Source of the DNA: Curtobacterium sp. VKM Ac-2865
Lineage (GTDB): Bacteria; Actinomycetota; Actinomycetes; Actinomycetales; Microbacteriaceae
NCBI RefSeq assembly: GCF_015350905.1
Contig: NZ_JADKRZ010000002.1
Location: 434,001-498,000, forward strand
Reading direction: 5' to 3'
Length of the DNA stretch: 64,000 bases
Position numbers and translations under genes: made by a program. Positions 8,968 to 16,153 of the stretch are shown here, piece by piece. Under the pieces are notes generated by a model, which did not search any database, was not told where the DNA came from, and saw nothing but the letters and a program-made list of their open reading frames with translations. Position 1 is the stretch's first letter; the number at the start of each line of letters is the position of its first letter.

Positions 8968-10932
8968 ATGACCGACGTCGCAGGCACCACCGGAATCCGA
9001 ACCGACGAACTCGACCCTGACGTGTCCCCGAAGGACGACCTCTACCGGCACGTCAACGGGAAGTGGATCGCGGCGACGCCGATCCCCGACGACAAGGCGC
9101 GGTACGGCTCGTTCACGGTGCTGGCCGAGGCGGCAGAGGCCGCCGTGCGCACGATCGTCGAGCGCTCGCAGCAGGCTCCCGAGGGCACCGAGGAGCGCAA
9201 GGTCGGCGACCTCTACACGGCCTTCACCGACGAGGTCGCACTCGAGGCGCTGGGCACCGGTCCGATCGAACCGCTCCTCGCCGAGATCGCCGCGATCGAG
9301 ACCACCGCCGACGTCGTCCGGATGGTCGGTCGCTTCGAGCGCCTCGGCCTGCCGAGCTTCATCCAGCTCTTCGTCGACAACGACCCGGGCGACCCCGACT
9401 CCTACGTCGTCTTCCTCGAGCAGTCCGGGCTCGGCCTGCCCGACGAGTCGTACTACCGCGAGGAGCGCTTCGCCGACATCCGCGCGAAGTACCGCGAGTT
9501 CGTCGCCGCGATGTTCCCGCTCGCCGGGTTCGAGGCCGGGGCCGAGCGCACCGAGCACGTGGTCGCGCTCGAGACGGCGCTCGCCGCCGCGCACTGGGAC
9601 AACGTCGCCACCCGTGACAGCCAGAAGACCTACAACAAGCTCCCGTGGGCCGAGGTCGCCGCGCTCGCACCCGGCGTCGACCTGCAGCTCTGGTGGGAGG
9701 CCATCGGCGCCCCCGTCGGCGCCTTCGAGACCGTGGTCGTCCGGGAGCCCTCGTTCCTCACCGGCCTCGCCGAGCTGCTCCGCGACCAGCCGCTGACCGT
9801 CTGGAAGGACTGGCTGGCCTGGCAGGTCATCCGGGGTTCGGCGCCGTACCTGACGAGCGCGTTCTCGGCGACGAGCTTCTCGTTCTACGGCACCGCACTC
9901 ACCGGTGCGCCCAAGCAGCGCGAGCGCTGGAAGCGCGGTGTCTCGCTCGTCGAGGGCGCCATGGGCGAGGCCGTCGGCCGGATCTACGTCGCCGAGCACT
10001 TCGACGAGACCTCGAAGGTCACGATGGACGACCTCGTGGCGAACCTGGTCGAGGCCTACCGCCAGAGCATCACTGCGCTCGACTGGATGACCGACGAGAC
10101 CCGGGCCCGTGCGCTCGACAAGCTCGACAAGTTCACGCCGAAGATCGGCTACCCGGTGAAGTGGCGCGACTACTCCGCGCTGCCCGTCGCACCGGACGAC
10201 CTGCTCGGCAACGTCCGCGCCGTGGCGTCGTTCCAGGTGGACCGCGAGCTCGGCAAGATCGGCACCCCGATCGACCGCGACGAGTGGTTCATGACCCCGC
10301 AGACGATCAACGCGTACTACAACCCGGGCTTCAACGAGATCGTGTTCCCGGCCGCGATCCTGCAGTTCCCGTTCTTCGATGCCTCGCGCGACGCCGCCGC
10401 GAACTACGGCGCGATCGGGGCCGTCATCGGCCACGAGATCGGCCACGGCTTCGACGACCAGGGCTCGCAGTACGACGGTGACGGGCGCCTGCAGGACTGG
10501 TGGACCGAGGCCGACCGCCAGGCGTTCGAGGAGCGCACCAAGGCCCTCATCGCGCAGTACGACGTCCTCGTCCCGACCGAGGTGCCCGACGGCCACGTCA
10601 ACGGTGCGCTCACGATCGGCGAGAACATCGGCGACCTCGGCGGCCTGTCGATCGCGTGGAAGGCGTACCTGATCTCCCTCGACGGCCAGGAGCCCCCCGT
10701 CATCGACGGCCTGAGCGGTGCCGAGCGGTTCTTCCTGAGCTGGGCGCAGGCCTGGCAGATGGCGATCCGCCCGGAAGAGGCAGCCCGCTTGCTGACGATC
10801 GACCCGCACTCGCCGACCGAGTTCCGCTGCAACCAGGTGGTCAAGAACATCGACGTGTTCTACGACACCTTCGGCGTGACGGAGCAGGACGCGATGTACC
10901 TCGACCCCGCCGAGCGCGTCGCGATCTGGTGA
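8968..10932 (+). CDS. pepO: M13 family metallopeptidase (PepO/neprilysin-like)
   Basis: Zinc oligopeptidase of about 654 aa. The zinc site is HEIGH in AVIGHEIGHGFDDQGSQYDG with the third ligand in GENIGDLGG; NAYYNPGFNEIVFPAAILQ is the family signature for substrate binding, and CNQVVKN...F near the C-terminus completes the M13 fold. No signal peptide is seen, so it acts in the cytoplasm. The frame opens at a GTG at 8950, but ATG 8968 (MTDVAGTTGIRTDELD) has a GGAG upstream. It runs into the next gene through a TGATG overlap. Confidence 0.93.
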   Translation: MTDVAGTTGIRTDELDPDVSPKDDLYRHVNGKWIAATPIPDDKARYGSFTVLAEAAEAAVRTIVERSQQAPEGTEERKVGDLYTAFTDEVALEALGTGPIEPLLAEIAAIETTADVVRMVGRFERLGLPSFIQLFVDNDPGDPDSYVVFLEQSGLGLPDESYYREERFADIRAKYREFVAAMFPLAGFEAGAERTEHVVALETALAAAHWDNVATRDSQKTYNKLPWAEVAALAPGVDLQLWWEAIGAPVGAFETVVVREPSFLTGLAELLRDQPLTVWKDWLAWQVIRGSAPYLTSAFSATSFSFYGTALTGAPKQRERWKRGVSLVEGAMGEAVGRIYVAEHFDETSKVTMDDLVANLVEAYRQSITALDWMTDETRARALDKLDKFTPKIGYPVKWRDYSALPVAPDDLLGNVRAVASFQVDRELGKIGTPIDRDEWFMTPQTINAYYNPGFNEIVFPAAILQFPFFDASRDAAANYGAIGAVIGHEIGHGFDDQGSQYDGDGRLQDWWTEADRQAFEERTKALIAQYDVLVPTEVPDGHVNGALTIGENIGDLGGLSIAWKAYLISLDGQEPPVIDGLSGAERFFLSWAQAWQMAIRPEEAARLLTIDPHSPTEFRCNQVVKNIDVFYDTFGVTEQDAMYLDPAERVAIW

Positions 10933-11870
10933 TGGTCGAGCCGGACGCGGCACCGTCCTCGCGGCGGCGTCGCCAGGACGGTCGCTCCGGCGCGGGCACC
11001 CGTGCTCGGGGACGACACCGCGGCGGGGCGGAGGACCGCTTCGTCGCGACGGTCGACGCCCTCGGGTCCCTGGCGCACGACGGCGCAGGCGTCAGCGCGT
11101 CGGTCATCGACACGTCTACCGGCCGGGCACTGCTGGCCGTGGACGACCGACTGGTGCAGCCCGTCGGCAGCCTCGGGCGGGTGCTGCTCCTCACCGAGGT
11201 CGCGGCACGGCTCGAGGACGGCCGGCTGCACGGCGACCGGCTGCAGCGGATGGCGCGCGACACCGCGACCGGGCCGGGCCTCTGGCAGTTCCTGCAGGAG
11301 CCGACCATGCAGGTCCCCGACCTCGCGACGCTGGTCGCGGCGACCGCCGACGCGTGGGCGACGAACGCGCTGCTCTCGCTGGTCGGGATCGACGCCGTCC
11401 GCGAGCGTGCCGAGGCGCTCGGGGTCGAGCGCTCGGCGTTCATCGACCGGGTGCGGGACCGGCGTGGTCCCGACGACGCCCCCGACATCGCCGTGGCGGC
11501 CTCGGGTGAGCTCAGCTGGCTGATGCGCGGGCTCGCGCTCGGCGAGGTCGTCGACGAAGGGGTCTCGAACCGGGTCCTCGGGTGGCTGTCCCTCGCGGCC
11601 GACCTGTCACTCGTCGCCGGGGCCTTCGGTCTCGATCCGCTGGCGCACCGCGCACTGGACCACGGCCTCCAGGCGGTCTCCGTCACCGGTGTCGGACGCG
11701 GGGTCCGTGCCGAGGCGGGGGTCCTGCGGGGCCCGGGGTCCTCGGTCAGCTACGCGGTGACGGTGACCTTCGCTGACGACACCCTCGACCAGCGGCTCGC
11801 CGTGGTGGACGCCCTGCGCACGATGGGCACCGAGGTCCTCGAAGCGGTGCACACGACCGTCACCCGCTGA
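10932..11870 (+). CDS. Beta-lactamase-like serine hydrolase homologue, probably catalytically dead
   Basis: A 312-aa protein with the layout of the class A beta-lactamase/serine hydrolase family: a basic N-terminus (about 35 residues), VSASVIDTSTGRALLAVDD, then the active-site helix PVGSLGRVLLLTEVAARLEDG. The usual S-x-x-K is S80-L-G-R83 here, the SDN loop reads TADAWATN, and the KTG strand reads VSVTGVGRG. So the serine remains but the general base lysine and the other two motifs are altered. It starts in a TGATG overlap with the M13 peptidase gene and has no signal peptide. A regulatory or substrate-binding pseudoenzyme is likely. Confidence 0.6.
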   Translation: MVEPDAAPSSRRRRQDGRSGAGTRARGRHRGGAEDRFVATVDALGSLAHDGAGVSASVIDTSTGRALLAVDDRLVQPVGSLGRVLLLTEVAARLEDGRLHGDRLQRMARDTATGPGLWQFLQEPTMQVPDLATLVAATADAWATNALLSLVGIDAVRERAEALGVERSAFIDRVRDRRGPDDAPDIAVAASGELSWLMRGLALGEVVDEGVSNRVLGWLSLAADLSLVAGAFGLDPLAHRALDHGLQAVSVTGVGRGVRAEAGVLRGPGSSVSYAVTVTFADDTLDQRLAVVDALRTMGTEVLEAVHTTVTR

Positions 11871-11895
11871 GCAGCGACAGCGCGGACGCAGAACT

Positions 11896-11919
11896 GCCCC
11901 GACACCCAGGTGTCGGGGC
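11896..11919. terminator. Bidirectional stem-loop terminator
   Basis: GCCCCGACACC (11896-11906) is the exact complement of GGTGTCGGGGC (11909-11919). It is centred between the end of the beta-lactamase-like gene (+) and the end of the Asp23 cluster (-), and serves both. Confidence 0.75.
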
Positions 11920-11935
11920 CGTTCCGCAAGGAGCC

Positions 11936-12127
11936 TCAGCCGTGCTTCTTCGCGGCCTTCGCGATCTTCTTCGCGAGCTTCTTGCGTCCCTTGCGGGCGC
12001 GCGGGTCGTTCCACATCTTGCGGGCGGTCTCGCCCTTGGACTGCTTGATGACCGGGCGGTTCGACCGCGATCCGATCACGAACGCGATGAGCACGATGGC
12101 TCCGATGACGATGACGCGGTTGCGCAT
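11936..12127 (-). CDS. Small single-helix membrane protein with basic tail
   Basis: A 63-aa protein: MRNRVIVIGAIVLIAFVIGS is one membrane helix, then a cytoplasmic tail ends in lysine-rich KKLAKKIAKAAKKHG, which could bind nucleic acid or anionic lipid. The start at 12127 is set by the ribosome site GAAGGGAC. It is the last gene of the Asp23 envelope-stress cluster, 32 bp after the preceding gene. Function unknown; the composition resembles the small YtxH-like protein at 22178. Confidence 0.7.
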   Translation of the reverse strand: MRNRVIVIGAIVLIAFVIGSRSNRPVIKQSKGETARKMWNDPRARKGRKKLAKKIAKAAKKHG

Positions 12128-12159
12128 GGGGTGTCCCTTCGGTGGTGGGTGCCGGCTGG

Positions 12160-12582
12160 TCAGCCGGTGACCCGTCGTACGAGGTCGGTGATGATGGGCC
12201 ACACGTCGCCGGCCCGGTCGGCGGACCCGACGGCGACGGTGACGAGCGGGTAGACGGTCACGGCGATCGTGACCAGCACCGCGAGGACCACGGGGATCCA
12301 CGCGGCCACGCTACGGCGTCTGGTCACCGCGAGGACCAGCAGGCCGAGGACCACCAGGCCGCCGAGGACCGTGACGAGCGTGACCCGGATGACCGGGAAC
12401 GGCACCAGGCCGGCCGTCGTCGCGGTCACGCCGCCGAGGAAGCCGACGAGCGGCAGGAAGCCGGCGGTGAAGACGAGCAGGACGACCAGCACACCGACGA
12501 CCGTGGCGATCCAGACGCCGCGGGCACGGGGCGGACGCTCGCGCCCGAACCGACGGCCGCTGCGTCCGGACCAGGCGGTCAT
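12160..12582 (-). CDS. Small membrane protein of the Asp23 cluster
   Basis: A 140-aa protein with a basic N-terminus (SGRSGRRFGRERPPRARG) followed by three to four hydrophobic helices (WIATVVGVLVVLLVFTAGFL; VTLVTVLGGLVVLGLLVLAV; WIPVVLAVLVTIAVTVYPLV) and a short C-terminal amphipathic segment. Its ATG overlaps the stop of the upstream Asp23-fusion gene (ATGA), so the two products are co-translated. No family is recognised; a membrane partner for the Asp23 proteins is an inference from position. Confidence 0.7.
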   Translation of the reverse strand: MTAWSGRSGRRFGRERPPRARGVWIATVVGVLVVLLVFTAGFLPLVGFLGGVTATTAGLVPFPVIRVTLVTVLGGLVVLGLLVLAVTRRRSVAAWIPVVLAVLVTIAVTVYPLVTVAVGSADRAGDVWPIITDLVRRVTG

Positions 12583-13517
12583 GCGCGGGAGTCCGGCGTC
12601 GTGTCCGCGGTGGTGCGGGCGTCGTCGGCTGCGGCCCGGGCCTCGTCAGCGGCGTCGCTGGCGTGCTCGGCACCGGCGTCCACGGATGCCGTCGCCTGGT
12701 CGGCCTCGGCGTCGACGACGTCGTGCAGCTGGTCAGCGGCGCTCGCGGCGGCGTCCCGGGCGGCGTCGGCTGCGTCCGCGGCCTTCTCGGCCACGTCGGA
12801 CGCCACGTCGGCGGTGCGGTCGTGGGCGGTGTCGACCGCGTCGGTGGTGGCGTCGACCGCGTCAGCGGTGCGGTCGCCGGCGGTCTCCGCGGCGTCCTCG
12901 ACGGCGTCGCGGGCGTGGCGGGCGGTCTGCTTCGCCGAGTCGGCCGCGGCGGCGGCGGTCTCGGAGGCGCGTTCGAGCGCCTCGGACCCGGCGGAGCGGG
13001 CACGGTCGGCGGTCTCGCGGACCTGGTCGGAGACGTCCGAGGCGGTGGCACGCACCTGGTCCGTGGCGTCCTTGACCGCGTCGGAGGCCCGGTCGATCAC
13101 GGAGGGCTCGTCGTCGAACGGTCCGTGCACGTCGGTCACGTGGACCTCGACGTGTGCGGGGCGCTGCGCGATCTGCCCGACCGCGTGCGACACCTGTGAG
13201 CGGACCTCCTCGGCGACGGTCGTGACGGGGTGGGGGTACTCGACCACGAGCGACACCCGGACGTCGAGCGCCGCGTCGGCGTCGTCGACGGTCACGCCGA
13301 GGGCGCTGCCGGCACGGCCGAGGCGGGAGCGCACCTGGTCGGCGGCCCGCTCCACCAGGCTGCCGAGGTGGTGGACCCCGTCGACACCGAGTGCGGTGAC
13401 GGCCGCGGTCCGAGCAGCGATCGTGAGGGTGCTCGCGTCCTCGGGCAGTGGCTCGGTGAGCGACGCGGGCAGCTCCACGTCGATGACGTGCGTGCGGGCG
13501 TGGGTGTCGTTCTGCAT
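12579..13517 (-). CDS. Asp23/Gls24 domain fused to a long Ala-rich helical repeat tail
   Basis: A 312-aa protein. Residues 1-125 resemble an Asp23/Gls24 (alkaline shock) domain: VTALGVDGVHHLGSLVERAADQVRSR, VRVSLVVEYPHPVTTVAEEVRSQV and VEVHVTDVHG (each a fragment of the fold). Residues from about 140 to the end are an Ala/Asp/Thr-rich amphipathic helix with quasi 11-residue periodicity (DQVRETADRARSAGSEALER; DAADAARDAAASAADQLHDV), like LEA or apolipoprotein coiled coils. Such tails often bind membranes or protect proteins in desiccation (family knowledge). It starts after a GAGGAG ribosome site and overlaps the next gene. Confidence 0.75.
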   Translation of the reverse strand: MQNDTHARTHVIDVELPASLTEPLPEDASTLTIAARTAAVTALGVDGVHHLGSLVERAADQVRSRLGRAGSALGVTVDDADAALDVRVSLVVEYPHPVTTVAEEVRSQVSHAVGQIAQRPAHVEVHVTDVHGPFDDEPSVIDRASDAVKDATDQVRATASDVSDQVRETADRARSAGSEALERASETAAAAADSAKQTARHARDAVEDAAETAGDRTADAVDATTDAVDTAHDRTADVASDVAEKAADAADAARDAAASAADQLHDVVDAEADQATASVDAGAEHASDAADEARAAADDARTTADTTPDSRA

Positions 13518-13560
13518 GGTCTCTCCTCCTCGGTCTGTGTGCGTCCGGTGCCGGACAGGC

Positions 13561-13595
13561 GACGACGGGGCACCCGTGGCGGGTACCCCGTCGTC
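13561..13595 (-). terminator. Intra-cluster stem-loop after csbD-like gene
   Basis: GACGACGGGGCACCC (13561-13575) pairs with GGGTACCCCGTCGTC (13581-13595), one mismatch and a 5-nt loop. It lies just downstream of the CsbD-like gene and could be a terminator or an attenuator that lowers expression of the last three genes of the cluster. Confidence 0.6.
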
Positions 13596-13610
13596 GTCGG
13601 TGTGGGTGTC

Positions 13611-13784
13611 CTACTTCTTGAAGACGTCCTTGACGTCCTCACCGGTCTGCTTGACGCTGGCCGAGGCCTGGTCCTTCTTGCCCTCGGCGACCTTGGAGTC
13701 GTCGTCGGTCGCGTTGCCGAAGGCCTCCTTCGCCTTGCCGGCGATGTCCTGAGCGGCGTTCTTGATCTTGTCGTCGAGTCCCAT
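13611..13784 (-). CDS. CsbD family stress protein
   Basis: A 57-aa hydrophilic protein, MGLDDKIKNAAQDIAGKAKE..., matching the CsbD family in its core (KIKNAAQDIAGKAKEAFGNA, then KVAEGKKDQASASVKQTGED). CsbD-like proteins are abundant, highly charged and induced by general stress; no enzymatic role is known. Start at 13784 follows a GAAAGGAC ribosome site. Its place within the Asp23 cluster supports a stress regulon. Confidence 0.88.
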   Translation of the reverse strand: MGLDDKIKNAAQDIAGKAKEAFGNATDDDSKVAEGKKDQASASVKQTGEDVKDVFKK

Positions 13785-13869
13785 GAGGGGTCCTTTCTCG
13801 AGGTGGGCGCGAGCCCGGTGGGGTGGTGGGTTCGAGCCGGGAGGCTCTGGGTGCGTCCGCGGGCCGGCG

Positions 13870-14433
13870 TCAGCCGACGCGGGACGGCTTGGCGAGGACC
13901 GAACGGGTCCCGCCGGTGAGGTGGACGAGCACGGGGACCGGCCGTCCGAGGGTGCGGTCCAGGACCGCGAGGGCGTGGTCGACGGCGTCGAGCACGGCGA
14001 CGGCGTCGCCGCCGCGGCGCACGGCCACCTTGATCCGCGCGGCACGCTGCCGACGGACCAGGAAGACGTCGACCTTCGCGTTGACGACGTCCCGGACCTC
14101 GCGGAGCTCGTGCTCCACGACGTCACGGACGAGCGCGACGTTGATCGTCACGGCGTCGTCTCCGGAGCGTTCCCGGACGGCGATGGAGGTCCCGCCGCCG
14201 CCGCGGGTGAACACCCAGATCAGTGCGATCACGATGACGACCGCGCACGCCACGGCCACGATCCACAGCGACTCCGCGGGGACGTCGAGGCTGCGGGGCA
14301 GCTCGAGGTACGGCTTGACCGCGTCGCGGACCGCGGGGAGCACGCCGGCGCCGATGGTCAGACCGACCAGGACGGCGACGAGCCCGAGGACGAACAGGAT
14401 GATGCGGTTGAGGGTGCGGTTGCTCTTGGTCAT
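13870..14433 (-). CDS. amaP: AmaP-like alkaline-shock membrane anchor
   Basis: A 187-aa membrane protein with two N-terminal helices (ILFVLGLVAVLVGLTIGAGV and LWIVAVACAVVIVIALIWVF) enclosing a short outside loop, and a cytoplasmic alpha/beta domain ending VLVHLTGGTRSVLAKPSRVG. This arrangement is that of AmaP/DUF6286, which tethers Asp23 to the membrane in Firmicutes. It overlaps the preceding gene by ATGA. Symbol given by analogy. Confidence 0.65.
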   Translation of the reverse strand: MTKSNRTLNRIILFVLGLVAVLVGLTIGAGVLPAVRDAVKPYLELPRSLDVPAESLWIVAVACAVVIVIALIWVFTRGGGGTSIAVRERSGDDAVTINVALVRDVVEHELREVRDVVNAKVDVFLVRRQRAARIKVAVRRGGDAVAVLDAVDHALAVLDRTLGRPVPVLVHLTGGTRSVLAKPSRVG

Positions 14434-15020
14434 GACAGCGTCCCCTGTTCTGCGATGCGGACCTTGACCCGACGACCGAAGCGCTCGTCGAGCTGGCCGA
14501 GGCGTTCCTTGACGGCGTCGCGCACGACGCCCTCGTCCACGGCGATGCCGGAGACCGGGACGACCCGCACCTCGGTGCTGGTGCCACGCGACGTGGCGGT
14601 GGTGTTGCCGTCCGGGACGCCCGCTGCGGTGCCGGCGGCGTTCGCTGCCGTGGCCGCGATGATGCGGGTGTCGATGATGACCGCGCCACGGTCGTGCGGC
14701 ACGGGGGAGCGGTGCTGTCGACCGGGCTTCAACGCCAGGACGACCAGGACGATCCCGAGCACGACGAGCACGCCGGCGATCACCTCGGCGATCGTGACGA
14801 AGGCGGCGTCCGGGCGGAGCGCGGTGTCCACGGCCGTCTGCGGGTCGGCGAGCAGGGGTGCTGCGCCGACCGCGCGGAGGACGGACTCGGTGCCGATCCA
14901 GGCGGCGACCAGGGCGAGCACCACGAGCGCGACGGACACGGCGGTGGAACGGGAGCGGTGTACGCTCCGGCGCCGGATGCGTCGCTCGACGCCACTGGCG
15001 CCGTTGGGACTGCTGCTCAT
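14430..15020 (-). CDS. DUF6286-like membrane protein of the Asp23 cluster
   Basis: A 196-aa protein: basic N-terminus (RRIRRRSVHRSRS), helix STAVSVALVVLALVAAWIG, an external loop, a second helix (IAGVLVVLGIVLVVLALK) and a cytoplasmic domain with VVPVSGIAVDEGVVRDAVKE and a beta-strand FGRRVKVRIAEQG. Same architecture as the downstream AmaP-like protein, so the two are probably paralogous membrane anchors. It ends in an ATGA overlap with that gene. Confidence 0.65.
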   Translation of the reverse strand: MSSSPNGASGVERRIRRRSVHRSRSTAVSVALVVLALVAAWIGTESVLRAVGAAPLLADPQTAVDTALRPDAAFVTIAEVIAGVLVVLGIVLVVLALKPGRQHRSPVPHDRGAVIIDTRIIAATAANAAGTAAGVPDGNTTATSRGTSTEVRVVPVSGIAVDEGVVRDAVKERLGQLDERFGRRVKVRIAEQGTLS

Positions 15021-15029
15021 GATGGTCTC

Positions 15030-15344
15030 CTAGCGGACCCGGGTGTCGTGCTCGCGCACGATCCCGGTCAGTTCGATGTGGGCACTGCCGACCCGACGGC
15101 CGGTGAGCTCGCTCACGCGGTCGCGGACCTCGGAGGCCGAGGTCGTGGCCCGGCCGACGAGGTCGTCGGACGCGGCCATCGGGCCGGTGACGTCGAGTGC
15201 CAGGGACCCTCGGTGGTCACCGAGGGTCACCCGGACACGACGGGCCGGAGCACCGAGGTGTTCGGCGGCCACGGCGCGGGCGCACGAGGTCAGGGCGCGC
15301 GCCGTGATCTCGACGCGGCCCGGGACCTCCGGGCCGCCGGTCAC
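15030..15344 (-). CDS. Short Asp23-like (alkaline shock) domain protein
   Basis: A 104-aa protein starting at a GTG that overlaps the TGA of the DUF2273-like gene. It carries an Asp23/Gls24-like pattern: VEITARALTSCARAVAAEHL, VRVTLGDHRGSLALDVTGPM and RVGSAHIELTGIV, the last strand matching the VNVTVQDV strand of the cluster's main Asp23 protein. It is shorter and more divergent than the other copies. A longer frame continues upstream but is the shadow of the overlapping gene. Confidence 0.65.
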   Translation of the reverse strand: MTGGPEVPGRVEITARALTSCARAVAAEHLGAPARRVRVTLGDHRGSLALDVTGPMAASDDLVGRATTSASEVRDRVSELTGRRVGSAHIELTGIVREHDTRVR

Positions 15345-15532
15345 TTGGAGCTCCGGCGTCCGGTCAGCACGTCGGTCAGGGCACCGCGGTCGATGCGTCC
15401 GGACACGAGGGCGGCCACGAGGGCGCCGATCGCGGCGAACACGACGACGAGGACGAAGCCCCAGAAGCCGAACTGCAGTGCGACGACTGCGAGGACGGCG
15501 CCGATCAGGGCGCCTGCGAGTGTGGTGCTCAT
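15341..15532 (-). CDS. DUF2273-type small membrane protein
   Basis: A 63-aa protein of two membrane helices, MSTTLAGALIGAVLAVVALQ and FWGFVLVVVFAAIGALVAALV, with a basic tail ending LTGRRSSK. In Firmicutes a DUF2273 protein is encoded beside asp23 and amaP; the same neighbours here support the assignment. It overlaps both flanking genes by four bases. Confidence 0.75.
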   Translation of the reverse strand: MSTTLAGALIGAVLAVVALQFGFWGFVLVVVFAAIGALVAALVSGRIDRGALTDVLTGRRSSK

Positions 15533-15993
15533 GCGACGCGCGCTTCCTTCTTGTCGTCGTCCTCGTCGTCGTCACCCGGGATGAAGACGTCCTGGACGGT
15601 CACGTTGACCTCGGCGACCTCCATGCCGACGATCTGCTCGAGGGCACGGGCGACCGAGGAGCGGACGCCCTCGGCGACCTGCTGCAGCGGCACCGGGTAC
15701 TCGGCGACGATGGTGATGTCAGCGGCGACCTGCTTCTCGCCGACCTCGACCTTGACGCCCTGCGAGAGGTCGCGCTGGCCGATGGCGTCGCGGATCGCAC
15801 CGATGGCACGGGCTGCGCCGCCACCGAGGCCGTGCACGCCGTTGACCTCGCGGGCGGCGATGCCGGCGACCTTCGAGACGACGGTGTCGTCGATGACGGT
15901 CTTGCCGGTGGTGGAGCCGTTCGTGTTCGCGTGCGAGCGGGTCGCGTTCGCGGTCGTCGCAGCGGTGGTGGGGGTGGTCGTGGTGTCGGCCAT
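15529..15993 (-). CDS. Asp23/Gls24 family envelope stress protein
   Basis: A 154-aa protein and first gene of the cluster. After a Thr/Asn/Ala-rich, probably disordered N-terminus (30 residues), the Asp23 fold is clear: KTVIDDTVVSKVAGIAAREV, GVHGLGGGAARAIGAIRDAI, ITIVAEYPVPLQQVAEGVRS and MEVAEVNVTVQDVFIP. An acidic DDDEDDDKKE tail follows. Asp23 is an abundant membrane-associated protein of cell-wall stress homeostasis. The start at 15993 has a strong AAGGAGAC site. Confidence 0.9.
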   Translation of the reverse strand: MADTTTTPTTAATTANATRSHANTNGSTTGKTVIDDTVVSKVAGIAAREVNGVHGLGGGAARAIGAIRDAIGQRDLSQGVKVEVGEKQVAADITIVAEYPVPLQQVAEGVRSSVARALEQIVGMEVAEVNVTVQDVFIPGDDDEDDDKKEARVA

Positions 15994-16153
15994 GGGTGTC
16001 TCCTTCCGAGGGCCCGCCGGGTGTTCCCAGCGGTTGCTGTTCACGGATGAGACGGGCTGGGGTCGAGAGAAGTCACACGCCGATCGCGGTTCCCAGACTT
16101 CTGCCAGACAGCGGGCCGTTCCAGCGGTTCTTGTCCCCCGTTCTGTGGACGAG
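15994..16153 (-). promoter_or_regulatory. Upstream region of Asp23 cluster with repeated CTGG(G)AAC
   Basis: No gene is seen. On the minus strand CTGGGAAC or CTGGAAC occurs three times (complements at 16023-16030, 16089-16096 and 16118-16124), two of them inside the longer repeat AACCGCT-GG(G)AAC. GGAAC resembles the -35 element of ECF sigma factors such as SigE/SigH, which would fit a stress cluster, but no convincing -10 (GTT) can be fixed. The AraC-type gene ends at 16154. Confidence 0.35.
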
